Positions 12,232 to 24,100 of a stretch of DNA of 64,000 nucleotides are shown here, in pieces (within the stretch, counting starts at the first letter, position 1; each line of letters opens with the position of its first letter). Source of the DNA: Diphasiastrum complanatum (Eukaryota > Streptophyta > Lycopodiopsida > Lycopodiales > Lycopodiaceae); contig CM055106.1 in the NCBI GenBank assembly GCA_029204225.1, positions 3,216,665 to 3,280,664 of the forward strand. The letters are read 5' to 3'. The notes below the pieces were generated by a model, which had not been told where the DNA came from, ran no database searches, and saw only the letters and a list, made by a program, of their open reading frames with translations. The position numbers were made by a program, and so were the translations under genes.

Positions 12232-12340
12232 CTGATCTACTTACTAAACCACTTCAAAAGACACCTTTTATGAAGTTCAGATCATCACTTGGAGTGATTA
12301 GTAAAGCAATGATTGAACCAAGCTAGATAGTGAGGAGGAG

Positions 12341-13022
12341 TGTTAAAAATTCACAGTTCTAGCTTGACTAGCTTTGGTCATATGACTTGTAAATAGTTAG
12401 ATGGTCATGATGTGGCTTGTCACACGTGCCAAATAGCATAGTATTCCATTCACAAGGATGTTCTCAAGTAGACCTAAGTGTTATAACCTTTGGAATGAGT
12501 CCAAATTATGCTTAGATACAAGGGAGAAAAAATAGGAGCTATTTTTGGTAATTTTTGCATTGTTGAGGGATCTCCAAGATTCCAACCCTAACTTGGTAGG
12601 GATGAAAGATCCACCAAAATTAGCATTAGGGATAGGTTTAGGGCTACTCATATCTGCCCAAAACCGTGATGGATCATGTATATATAGGTGATGATATCTC
12701 ACCAAAATCAATCAAGCAATTTCATGTTTTTTCTCTCATAATGGTGCAATTGCTCTCTATGTTCATAATTGTTTGAGTACTTGTGATTACTAATGATTAT
12801 AGGATTGAATGTAGGTCTGGTGTATAGTACTCAGACTGTGGGAGGCCGTACTTTCACACGTGTGAAGCCTTCTTCAAGGATTTGGGCCATTTAGTGAGGT
12901 TCAAGCATAGATTTTTGATGGATTTTGATGGTTCAACTTGTGCTAATCTTATGAAATCATAATCTATTGTTTCCCTCATCATTTCAAGTGTTTTAGGATC
13001 CTTATTTGCTGTAATTTTTACA
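12341..13022 (+). repeat. Copia-1 3' LTR
   Basis: 682 bp, TGTTAAAAATTC to TTTTTACA. A purine tract GAGGAGGAG (12332-12340) abuts its start, as expected for plus-strand priming. CACACGTGTG lies at 12855-12864. It is followed by the target duplication GTAGT at 13023-13027. Confidence 0.96.
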
Positions 13023-13027
13023 GTAGT

Positions 13028-13640
13028 TTGCACTAGTTCATCTTCACGATCTACTTGACACAAGAAAATGACCATGAATTCACCAAAAATTGACAATCTC
13101 CAAGTATTGGCACCAAGTAGCTCAACACTTGAGAGCTTAGCCATGGATGAGTGACATAATGAACCTCCAATAGCTTCATTTCCATCAGCAAAATTAGCCA
13201 AGAATGCTAGTACAAATCCAACATCAAAACAATGCTCACCAATGTAGCTAGTTTTACCATATCTTGACAATTTGCACACATCCACATGAAATTGCTCAAA
13301 CATGAGATAGAAAAAGTAAAGTAAACTTGAACAACACTTCCTTGCTGCTTCTATGACCTTACTTGAGTCTTCAATATGCTGCAAAAATAGATCCATAACA
13401 ACTTTGCCAATTACCTCTCCTTTGATGCTCTTGACTAGCTCCAAATTGCCAACTTCCCTTTTGACTAGTTGAAGCGCTTCGAGATCAACCTCTTGATCTT
13501 CAACTTGATCATCAAAGTCATTGAACAAAATTTGTTTTCCAGATCCATTACTTGATTTTACAGCAAGACAACATCCATCCACTTGCATAGCTCCATTTAC
13601 ACAAGAAGATCTTCCAAAAGATGTTCCACTCTTCATAAGA
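13028..13640 (-). pseudogene. Proximal part of captured ORF fused to Copia-2 pol
   Basis: Minus-strand coding sequence that replaces the Copia-2 reverse transcriptase. The Copia reading (LEYQSLMK) runs to about 13635, then changes without a stop to about 200 codons unlike any Copia domain (FNDFDDQVEDQEVDLEALQL, GKVVMDLFLQHIEDSSKVIE, FVLAFLANFADG). The frame stays open to Copia-1 and resumes beyond it at 6859-6508, about 320 codons in all, far longer than expected by chance in AT-rich DNA. The protein is not recognised; it is mixed acidic-helical and hydrophobic. A host-gene fragment carried by a retroelement is the likeliest reading; a recombination junction with another transposon is possible. 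Confidence 0.55.
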
Positions 13641-16075
13641 GATTGATACTCAAGATCCATTGCTTGGATCCACTCCTCTTCTTTCCTTGCTTGATCTACA
13701 CTTGTAGGCTCATCCAAAGAGGTTAGGAAAGCAACATAATTTCCAGAAACTACTTGCTTACCCTTTTGATCATATGTGAGCCTTGAAGGTACTTCTCTTT
13801 CTCTTGATGTTCTCCTTGGCGTTTGACTTGATGAAGGTCCATCATCACCACCATCCAAAGTAGGATCCTTCTCATCAACATCAAGAATGTTAGAACCATA
13901 TACTTTACCATCAATCATGCTTGAAGACACCTTTGTAATGTTCCCCTCATCAAAAATGACATCTCTACCAACAATTACTTTGTGAGTAGAAGGAATGTAA
14001 GCCTTGTAGGCTTTACTCACCTCACTATATCCAACAAAAATACCTCTTCTTGAAGATGGATCCTCCTTGGTCCTATCATCAAGAGTAATGTTGACATAGC
14101 ATGTGCATCCAAAGGTTCTTAAAGGTTGACAATCGGCCTCCTCTTGAATAGCATCTCAAAAGGTGTCCTTCCATCCAAAATAGCACTCGGCCACCTATTG
14201 CACAAGAAATTGGCACACAACAAAGCTTGATCCCAAAATGGTTTGTCAAGATTAGCACTTAACCTCATAGCTTTAGCACTTTCACATAAAGTCCTATTCT
14301 TCCTTTCAGTCACTCCATTTTGTTGTGGAATCCTTGATGTTGTATACTCCCTCTTGATCCCATGCTCATCACAAAAGGCCTTGAACTTGTTAGATAGGTA
14401 CTCACCACCATTGTCACCTCTCAACCACTTGATATTTGTGGAAAATTGGTTCTCCCTTGCATTCTTGAACTTGACAAAGACATCATACACTTCGTCCTTG
14501 CTCTTTAGTAGATAGATCCAACAAAATCTACTAAAATCATCAATGAATGTTACATACATCTTAGATCCACTATTGCTAATTGTAGTAAATCCATGAATAT
14601 CCGAATGTACAAGTTGAAAAGGCTTTGTAGATCTAGAAATAGATCTAGTATAAGGTAGTCTATGTGACTTAGACAAAGCACAAGACTCACAAACATGCTT
14701 GTCATTACTTAAGGAACTTGGAAGACCAATCACAACCTTCTTCCTTGCCATTACCTCCAATGACTTGAAGTTGAGGTGTCCCATCCTTTTGTGCCAAACC
14801 TCTTGAATAGAAATTTGCTCCCTTGCAACACATCGAACTTGGTTAGGCATCAAGTTTAAACAACTTCTCTTGCCTTTTACCTTTTCCAATCAAGACATCC
14901 TTCTTTTTTATCAAACTCCACCTTGAGGCCCTTACTTAGCATTTGACTCACACTAAGCAAATTCTTGGTAATAGATGGAATAAACAAGACATCCTCAAAA
15001 TGAACATTCCTATTTGTAGAGAGAGAAATAGGAATTGTGCCAATCCCTTTGATTGCACACTCACCATCATTGGTCGTGTAGATCATCCTCTTGTCATCTC
15101 CATATGCCAAAAAAGAAGTGAAGTACTCTTTGTGAAAGGTCGTGTGTGAACTTGATCCACTATCAATCCACCAAGGATCTAGATCTCCATCATTAGCAAG
15201 CATACATGAAGACATCACAAAAGCATCATCATTTGCATGTTGAACATCCAAACCATCCTCATCAAGAGTAAGATTACCTTGCTTGTCTCCTTGATCTCTC
15301 TTCTTCTTGTAGCACTCACTTGCAAAGTGTCCTTTGATGCCACAATAGAAGCACTTGAGCTTTGATCTATCCTTCTTTTTGCCACTTGAAGAAGCATCCA
15401 TTTGATCTTGCCCTTTAGACCACTTGCTTTTGGTTTTGCCCTTGAATTTGCCCTTTGTGAACATAGCATCCTCTTGAAGTGTCGATATAGATCCACCTCT
15501 TGCTTGAAGCCTATATTCCTCATTGGTCAGGATCTCTTGAAGATCCATCAAACTTGGCAAAGTCTTTTGAATAGCAATACTTTGAACAATGTTAGCATGA
15601 GCATCCAACAAGCCATTAAGAATCACTTGAATAAGCTCTCCTTCCTTAATGCTTTCATCTATGCAAGCTAACTCATCGTTCAATACTTTCATTCTCAAAA
15701 CAAAAGTACTTGGACTTTCTTCATTCTTTTGCAAACAAGAAAAGATTTGCCTTCTTAGAGTCAACACTCTAGAAGTAGACTTGGATTCATAAAGCTTCTT
15801 CAATGAATTCCAAGCTTCCAAAGATGATGTGCACTTACCAACTTCCTTGAGAAGTTCATTGGAACATTCATCTTTATCATGTGTACAACCTTCTTGGCCC
15901 TCTTGTCATACCTCAATTGATCTTGTTGTGTTGTTGGTCTCTCCTCCAAACCTACAACAATATCCAAAACATCATTCATCTCAAGAAGTGACTCCATCCT
16001 CACTTTCCATAATGAATAGCTACTTGAGGTAAGTCTATCATTGGCTTCCAACATGACTCCAATTGAGGTTGCCAT
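13641..16075 (-). pseudogene. Copia-2 gag-pol, broken and truncated
   Basis: Minus-strand Copia polyprotein closely related to Copia-3. Gag starts at ATG 16075 and shifts frame near 15810. The frame 15821-14877 carries the knuckle CFYCGIKGHFASEC, a protease with DSGSSSH and the start of GAG-pre-integrase. A frameshift near 14880 leads to 14889-14119 with WHKRMGHLN, HSDIHG, RGDNGGEY and VTERKNRT of the integrase. A third break near 14120 leads to the integrase C-terminus and linker (14020-13640). Reverse transcriptase and RNase H are missing, replaced by the unrelated frame above. At least three frameshifts make it non-functional. Confidence 0.92.
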
Positions 16076-16675
16076 GTAGCAATGACCTGATCTTCTCTTT
16101 CAACCTATTTCAATGCACAAAGCACTCCTTTGAACAACAACAAATGCTTTCAAAAGAGATCACCAAGATTTGAAACTATCTCACAAATTCTCTTCTAGCA
16201 CTTATCCAAGCAAATCAACACATAGAATCATGGAATCTTGATCAGCCTATGATCTTTTCTCAATCTAATGACTTTTGCCACTTCCTAAGATTGAAACACA
16301 CTCAAATGAAGTCCAGCAACCTCACTATCTAGAGATCCAATCAAAATTAGGGTTTTGACAAAATCACAAAAAATTGACTATTCCAAATCTACATGCAAAT
16401 GCTGAAAATTTGATATGCAATCTATAAGCCACCACTTAGGCTGAACCAATGATCCAAAATTCGGCCAAATCCAGCATGTGAATTCAAAAAATGGAATTGA
16501 ACAAGTATATTGACCTAATTAGTGTTTTGATCTACAAAAGATCCAATCTACAAAAGCAAAAAATCTGATTTTGGTGTAGAATCCTCTCTAGCATGCTCTA
16601 GACTTGATATCTTCACCAAATCATTGATAGATCTGATTTCCTCCTTCATAACCTGAAACACAAGCTCTGATACCA
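16076..16675 (-). other. Copia-2 leader and primer binding site
   Basis: Untranslated leader of Copia-2. The primer site is the complement of GCTCTGATACCA at 16664-16675 and directly abuts the LTR terminus TGTGAAAGAT at 16676. No reading frame of note. Confidence 0.88.
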
Positions 16676-17964
16676 TGTGAAAGATTTCAGATCCTTAAGA
16701 TCCAATCTACTTGAATGATCTTTGGTTAGAAAGAGAAATACACTATCAATGTCACCAATGTAGAAAAATCAGCATCTACACACAATTTGAGATGCAAACA
16801 CTAATAGAACTTGATCAAACTTGAATGAAATGATTATGTACTGTTCCTGTCCATACAAAACCAGCAAGCTACTTTATTTCATACGTGTGGATCCAAAAAT
16901 AACAAATATAGATCATTCTACACATAGAATTGCAAGCAATCACCAAGATAGTGCACCAATGGATAGTAGAACCCATGAAATGAGATAGAGAAGAGAGAAG
17001 ATGACTCTCTCCATGAGTTACATCCTTTTATAGCAGGTCCAAACCCTATTTGGCCACTTGGCTTTCCCACCAAAATGCTAACCCTACCAATTTTAGGTCT
17101 AGATTCAATGTACCCAACTTATTCAAATTGAATCTACTCAAACTCGCATTCTATCTTTCCCACACTTTCAAAAAGTGTTTATTCAAATGAAATTTAGACT
17201 AATTGTGAAAAACTCAGATCCAAAAGATGCTAAAGTTTCATAAAGATCTTGGCCATGGAAGTTATGCACATCTAGATTGAAAAAATGATAGAAATTGTGA
17301 TGTTAAGCATACTAAACATCAACTAAACATCAAAATCTGATCATAAGCTTCCACAAACAGAAACTTGCTGTCCCTGTCCGTACTTCAGAGCCTACAACCT
17401 GCATTTCACACGTGTGAAGCCATAGCAACAAAGAAATCACAATTCTAGTGGCTAGAATGCAAGATATGAACAAAAAAGTGAGAGAGAAGAAGATGGACCT
17501 TCAAAGAGCATAACATTCATTCAATAGAATGAAAATGAGATGTGTACATACTCGTGGAGATGGCTATTTATAGCAGCCATAGTGCCTCTTGGCCACTTGT
17601 CTTATGATAGGCTAAAATTGGGGTCCAATAGGATTCACCCATATACCTAGAAATTTGGTCAAATAGGAATGCACCAAATTATGAGCCAATAGAAGAGCTC
17701 CACACTCGACCTCCTCTAATTAATGTGACCTCAAAAGTAGTGTACACATACTTTGGGCCTCTACATACATGTATGAACCTATCTCTAACTTTTATTTGGC
17801 CATAGGCCTACAAAATCTCAAGTTAGGAAAATACTACTAGTTGACAATTTTTCACACTAATGAACTTTGAAAAGTCAACCTCTAAGTCTAAAACAAGTTT
17901 TGGCCTCAATATGCCAAATATGGAAATATTGCAAAATGTGATGAAACTAGTTGAATCTTTCACA
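16676..17964 (-). repeat. Copia-2 5' LTR, split by a solo LTR
   Basis: LTR with matched ends (TGTGAAAGAT on the left, ATCTTTCACA on the right). Without the 653-bp solo LTR and its duplication it is about 631 bp. On the minus strand it has a TATA-like CTATAAAAGG near 17028 and a near-palindrome CATACGTGTG near 16880. No partner 3' LTR was found; that end was lost with the pol C-terminus. Confidence 0.85.
17204..17856 (-). mobile_element. Solo LTR of the Copia-3 family
   Basis: 653 bp running TGTGAAAAACTC to TTTTTCACA, flanked by the target duplication CTAAT (17199-17203 and 17857-17861). By eye it shows no difference from the two Copia-3 LTRs. Orientation follows Copia-3, with a TATA-like CTATAAATAG on the minus strand near 17568 and CACACGTGTG at 17407-17416. 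An intact duplication with one LTR means LTR-LTR recombination removed the interior after insertion. Confidence 0.96.
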
Positions 17965-18561
17965 ATGAGCACTTATGGATTTCCTATCCATTTTATCTCC
18001 AACAAAGTCAGAATTTGAAAATCCAAATAAGCTAGGTGATGATCCCTCATACAATATGCCAAAATCTCAAGTTCCAATGACATACCTCAAAACTCGTTTT
18101 CCTAGCTTCCAATGCTCTTTGCTAGGATCTTGATGAATTGGCTCAATCTACCAACACAATAGCTTAGATCTGGTCTTGTGATGGTTGTATAGATGAGCGA
18201 ACCAACTAGCTTCCTATAGAGAGTAATGTCCTTGAAGAATAGTTCATTAACTCTTAAAAAATTGAATCAAATTCTACATGCAATTGCCAAAAACTTGATA
18301 TACAGTCTTGTAGCCTCCAATGAGACCTTTCTAATGCAATTAAAGTCACCCAAATCCAGTAAGTGAAGAGTGAAAAATGGCCTACTTCAACATCAACAAC
18401 CTAAATTGAGTTTTGACCTACAATAGATCAATTCTACATATGCAAGATGCTTGAATTTTGAGTAGAAATCAATCTAGCACACTCTAGAATTGGTAACTTC
18501 TCCAAATCCTTGTTAAATATGGCTGATTTATTCATAACCTACCACAATAGCTTTGATACCA
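17965..18561 (-). pseudogene. Internally deleted Copia: RT/RNase H piece joined to leader and primer site
   Basis: 17965-18265 reads on the minus strand as Copia reverse transcriptase-to-RNase H connection (ITLYRKL, TITRPDLSYCVGRLSQ style) with frame breaks. It then passes directly into leader-like sequence ending in a primer site, complement of GCTTTGATACCA (18550-18561; one mismatch). Gag, protease, integrase and most of reverse transcriptase are missing, so leader and RT are joined by a large deletion. The element lies immediately right of the Copia-2 LTR and was probably its insertion target. Confidence 0.7.
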
Positions 18562-19982
18562 TGACAAGATTTCATTAATCACTAAGATCCAAAATCATCT
18601 CTTGATTTTTAATTATGAATGACAACACAATTAGCACCATTGGTATAGGGAAACGCTCCTCAAGATCCTACTTACAATACAAACACAATGGAGAACACAC
18701 TATGGAGAAACCACCCAACCAAGTAGAAGAAACCAATCAAACTCTAGAAGCTTCATACCCAAGCCAAGGAATAGGAAGCATGAAAATAGAGTGAGAGCCT
18801 GGCAATGAATCAACCAAATGGTGGTGTAGTAGGGCGAGTTTAGCCTTTATATATAGAGCCTAGAACCAAATGATCACTTAGTCATGCAAGGTCCCAACTC
18901 CCCTATACGTAGATTCATCTAGAATAGAGTCTCTATGCATGGATCCTCTATTCATAGAATTGTTATTGATAACTCTAGACATGTACATACGGTCCCAAAC
19001 CTTGTACTAACTCCCTTTAAGTGTGTTCTGAGCCTCACACCGATATTAGTTACTTTCGGATCATGTCCAGTATGATGTGGCATAACTAACAACTTGCTTT
19101 ATTGGAGTATCGTGTATCCAAGACTAGGAGTATACTGAATCCTGGACATAATATTCGTCCTCTTTAAATCTAGTTTTGTCTTCGAAACAAAAAAGAATTA
19201 CAGAAACAATTGCTTTAACTTTCTGCAATAATTTTGAAAATCATTATCCTTAGTCTGACTTTCTTATGAAACAAGTACTCAAAGTTAAAATTGGGTTTCA
19301 ACTGTTAACCTCTATTTTGGAGTACAAACTCAGGTTTGGAAAGCACACTAAACAATAAATTTCTCATCTGGGTGACACTCATCACAAGTTAGTAACACCT
19401 CCTTCATGTAAAACACTTACATGAAACACGGAGTGAAATATTACCTAACTTAGGAGATTAAAGTTAAATTATTATAGTCTGAAATTATCCAGAAACTCTA
19501 GCAGACAATTCATAAAGCTTCCAGGTACAAATATCCTTAGAATCCATAATTCTAAAATATAATTATTCATTCAACTAGAATCTCTAAGAGAATCATTAAG
19601 ACATAGAATGATTAAAACTCAACTATGAGTATCCTAGATATTTTCTTGAGTTAAATGCCCCTGTTTCTAGCATCAAATACAAGAAAATAACAATCGTTTA
19701 TCTTAATAGATTTGTCTACCCCCTATGATAACTGGAGATCCAATCAAAAGAACTGTACACAAGCATCTGCAGACCATAAATTGCAGTAAAATAGCATCCA
19801 CTAGATTAATTAATCTCTCCACAAGTAAAATAACTTACCTTGTGAGAATGTCTGTGAGATCCATACCCTTAATCCTAAGGGTACCCCTTACCCAAGCGTG
19901 ATTCGCCAATTATCCCCCCAAACACTAAATGGGAAAATAGGGGTTAAAGTACTACTAGTTGCATAGGTATGTAACACTTAGG
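18562..19982 (-). other. Probable LTR of the deleted Copia, then unassigned DNA
   Basis: An LTR should start at 18562 (TGACAAGATTTC) beside the primer site. A TATA-like CTATATATAAAGG lies on the minus strand near 18850. The far end of the LTR could not be identified. From about 19260 to 19982 no gene or repeat is recognised. Confidence 0.45.
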
Positions 19983-20164
19983 CTTCATCAGAGTCAATAC
20001 CATGTTCTTGAGCATATCATTTTGCCTCCAACCTTCCCTTATGCTTATTGATAGATCCATCTTGGTTTTTCTTCACCTTGAAGATCCATTTGCATCACCC
20101 AATAGCTTTCTTGTCCTTTGGTAACTCCGCCAATCTCCATGTTTCATTCTTTATAAGAGCTTGA
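19983..20164 (-). pseudogene. Copia reverse transcriptase N-terminal fragment
   Basis: A minus-strand piece of about 60 codons covering the start of the Copia reverse transcriptase (style NETWRL, CKWIFKVK, NQDGSINK, YAQEHGID) with in-frame stops. It ends abruptly where a piece of Copia-2-type LTR begins at 20165. An orphan fragment with no further domains. Confidence 0.75.
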
Positions 20165-20467
20165 TGTAAGAGATTTCAACTAGTTTAGTCTAGTTTAGTC
20201 ATATTTTGGTAAATTGTCAATATGAGGCCAAAACTCATTTTAGACTTAGAGATAAACTTTTTGAAGCTTTATTAGTTTAAAATACATTCAATAAACACTT
20301 TTTGAAAGTGTGAGAAAGTTGGTAGTCAAGTTTGAGAGAGATTCAAATTTGAATGTTGGGTACTTTGAATCTAGACCCAAAAATAGTAGGGTTTACATTT
20401 TGGAAGGAAAGCCAAGTGGCCAAATAGGGTTTGGACCTGCTTTAAAAGGATGTAACTCATGGAGAGA
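20165..20467 (+). repeat. Copia-2-type LTR fragment fused to the Copia-4 LTR
   Basis: Plus-strand sequence starting TGTAAGAGATTTCAAC, which matches the reverse complement of the right end of the Copia-2 LTR. It runs through the TATA region (GCTTTAAAAGGATG) to ACTCATGGAGAGA, then changes into the Copia-4 LTR. Both parent LTRs carry TGGAGAGA at the switch (20460-20467), so the junction lies in a shared 8-base word. Confidence 0.75.
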
Positions 20468-21113
20468 CACATCACGAACTTGAACAAGAAACAAACGAGA
20501 AGCATACTTGAACAAAAAATGTGCAACAGAATGAATTATTTGACTATCTCCATAAGCATGACTACGCCTATCAGAATGAAGAGAACTCTAGTGATAGAAA
20601 TCACAGTCATTCTAGATTACGTAGCCAAACATTTAATGGATGAAGCGCTAGATGAATAATTTTTCACAAATTGCAAGACAAATTATCTGTTGCGAATGAT
20701 TCGCGAAGAGCTAGACTGTGCTCGACTGATAATTAGTCGCGGATTGTTTGAGAAAGACAAGACTAAAAGTTGATCATCTATTACCAGAAAGAGCAGCTAG
20801 AAAGATCAGCCAAAATGAAGAACAGGCATAGCAATTTTAACATAGATATGAATGCAGAACAAAGAGCTGTATCAAATTAAGTATATTATGTATACAAGTT
20901 AATAATGCGGCAGAACACAATACAATAGCGGACGAAACCGCCTGTCCTACAAAGCTTATTTTGTCTGTAATGAGGAATGAAACCTCTTCTCTTAGTCTCT
21001 TCTTCACTCACTTGATCATCTGATCATCATAATGGTGTCCAGAATATGTATATATACATAATATTACAGGTGTGCACATGTCAGAGTGGATGTGTTGTCT
21101 GTCCTAAATCCCA
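20460..21113 (-). repeat. Copia-4 3' LTR (left copy)
   Basis: Homologous along its length to 30996-31633 (shared blocks such as GAATTATTTGACT, AAGCATGACTACGCCTATCA and AGCTAGACTGTGCTCGACTG) but with many differences and small indels, so Copia-4 is old. On the minus strand the LTR probably begins TGGGATTTAGGACAG at 21113 after a purine tract (complement of 21114-21129). Its first few bases on the other side are replaced at the chimeric junction near 20460. Confidence 0.78.
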
Positions 21114-21129
21114 TTTTTAGTCTGCCTCC

Positions 21130-24100
21130 ATTCTTGTTGTATATTTACTAACGTTGTCATGCAGCCTGCATATTTACACGCAAATTCGCACAGACAAATA
21201 AAGGGCAAAAAAATCACGAACACTGTGTTTTTACACAAGTTATGGTGATAGGCAAAAAGGGGACACTATCCTACAAAATGTAGAAGGTGCCCTAAAAGCT
21301 AAGGCACTTTGTAAATCTTATCCTAAGGCCATTCGTAAGAGTGACCCACTTTTTGCATCATCACCAACGTTCACTTCAGTACTGGCTGACGTCGCACATC
21401 TGGATCTGTAAATGCCTTGATCTTCAGACTGAGCAATGCATAAAATCTGTTGTGTGCATTAATATTGAGTTCTTTCATGAAAATGTCTGCAACCATGTCC
21501 TGCGTTCTGCAGTACGTTAAGCTTATCTCCCTGTCGAGAACCTTGCCCTTGATGTAGTGATATCTGATCTCAATGTGCTTACTCCTAGAATGAAATCTAG
21601 GATTGGTCGATAAGGCAATAGCACTTTGGTTATCACAAAACAAAATTGTGGGGCTGTACTGATACAGATTGATGTCTGATAGCAAATTTCTCAACCAAAA
21701 TGCTTCCTTAATAGATTGGGAAGCAGCAATGTATTTTACTTCAGTAGAAGAAAGTGCGATAGAGGTTTGCTTATGACTGTTAAATGGAATAGGACCGTCG
21801 TTGAAGAAGAACGTAAATCCAGATCTGGATTTACGATTGTTTGCATCTCCTCCCTAGCTTGCATCAGAATAGCCACTGAGCTAATGAAGACTGTTGTTGT
21901 TGACATCTCCATAGCAGATGCACTGGTCCATGGTAGCTCGAATATATCTCATGACTCGGATAAGAGCCTTCCAATGGGTAATGTCAGGATTAGCCATATA
22001 TTGGCTAAGTGAGCTTACATCAAAAGAGATATATGGTCTTGTACGGACCATTGCGTACATGAGAGATTCAAGTATCGATCGATACAGATATTCTCTTATC
22101 TGCCCTCTTTCTGCTTGGTCTGGAGACATTGGTAACAGATGCAGGCCTGGATCCATTGGTGAGTGAGCTAATTTACAATTCATAAAATTGTATCTGCTAA
22201 GAACATTGTGAAGATACCTTTGTTGAGTGATGTAAATCAGTCGATTTGCTCTGTCTCTGTGGATTTAAATTCCAAGATAGAAATGAGCTTCGCCCAGATC
22301 AGTCATGTCGAATTTTGAGAACAGCATATGTTTTGCATCCTTGACCATTTCGGTATTGTTGCTGAAGAGCAACGTATTATCAATGTACAAGGTGATGATA
22401 ATGAAGGATTGCTGCACTAACCTTGAATAAATGTTACAATCAGCAATGCTTGGTTTGAATCCTTGTTCAATGAGGAATGTGTTGATCCTCTGAAACCAAG
22501 CTTTGGTAGACTGTTTCAAGCCGTACAATGCTTTGTGGAGTTTACAGACATGATTCTTCATGCCTTCCAGAACGTATCCTTCGGGCTGGATCATATAGAT
22601 ATCTTCTTGTATTACTCCATTCAGATAGGCTGTTTGTACATCAAGTTGATGTACTTCGAGGTCGACAACTGCAGCATAAGACAAGAGCATTTGGATTGAT
22701 GTATGCTTGACGACTGGAGTAAAAGTCTCACTGTAGTCGACATTCGGGATCTGGGTGAATCCTTATGCTACTAGTCTAGCCTTCCTTTAATCAATTGCTC
22801 CGTTGGCATTATATTTGATCTTAAAGATCCACTTGCAATCAATAATATTGTAGCCAATAGGAGCTTTGACTAATGACCATGTCTGATTTTTGATTAGAGA
22901 GGAATACTCTCTTTCCATGGCTTCTCTCCAGAGATCAGAGTCTAGTTGGCTAAGTGCCTCTTCGACTGTCGTCGATTCCTGCATTAGGAGATAGGCAAAC
23001 TCAAGAGTATACCTTGTGGGCTGTGTGCACATTCGGCTTGATCTTCTGAGAGGATTCGACTGATGAACCACTCCTGGGACTTGTTGCTTGGTAGCAGCAA
23101 CATCTTTGTCTGATTCGTTGTCTCGAAGTGGGTCAACAATAGACACATCTGAGCCAGAAGCTCGGACTGTCGTGTCAATGGTAGGAGATGTAGGTTCTTC
23201 TTGAGAAATATCCTTGCCTTTGAAGTCGATGAACTGATCCTCGATAAAGACTGTATCCCAGCTATAAAAGATTTGCTGGGTGTCAGGATCGTACAGGTTG
23301 TAGGTGTTATCAGACGAAGCCTTTTCACCACGCTCCTTGAAGATTCTGAAGTAGTTGAAAGCTTCTAATTTCTTCTTTATGAAACACACCATCGTCCTTC
23401 TGGAGAATTTGTCAATAAAGGTTATAGAATACTTGGCATCCTTCAACGAAGGATTTTTCATCGAGCCACAAATATCTGAATGTACAACATCTAGCAATAT
23501 GCTGATGGCTTGACTTAAATGGTTTCCTAGTCTGTTTACCAACTAGACAGTCTTTATAGACAGGTAACTCAACTTTTTTGTGAGGATAGTCGAGATCAAG
23601 AACAATAGATTGTCTAGACATTCGCTGTACAATAGCATGATTCAAATGACTAAGTCTATAATGCCAAAGTAAACCTTTATTGTATGAATTGAAGTACTGA
23701 GAGCCTGACTAGAGGCAGAAAAGCAATGACTTGATTTATACAAGTATCCATGCCTCTTTTCAAGTGCTAGGATCTTGCCTATCATATCAACTACTTTACA
23801 TTGATCACATTCAAATTTTACTCTGTGTCCTAGATCTGTGATTCTGCTTAAAGAGAGCAAATTCGTAGATAAGTTTGGTACATACAGGACTTTAGAGAGT
23901 AGCTTAGACTGATCATTCGCAAAGCATAATCTTACAATGCCTTCACCTTTAATAGCTTGTGTGCTATTGTCGCCAAGGTGAACAAACTTCTAGGTATTAT
24001 AAGGTTTATAGGATTTAAAACAACCAATGAAACTAGTCATGTGCTGAGTGGCTCCAAAATCCAGTAACCAGGAACTGTCGCCAGATGCTTCTTGATGGTT

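Larger units (their letters stand above)
6860..13027 (+). mobile_element. Copia-1, full-length Ty1/Copia retrotransposon
   Basis: Complete element with two 682-bp LTRs (6865-7546 and 12341-13022), an initiator-Met primer binding site, a long gag-pol frame, a purine tract and a 5-bp target duplication GTAGT (6860-6864 and 13023-13027). About five differences between the LTRs were seen by eye (under 1%), so insertion is recent on an evolutionary scale. It is inserted in the captured ORF fused to Copia-2. A frameshift and a changed RNase H residue suggest that this copy is no longer autonomous. Confidence 0.97.
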
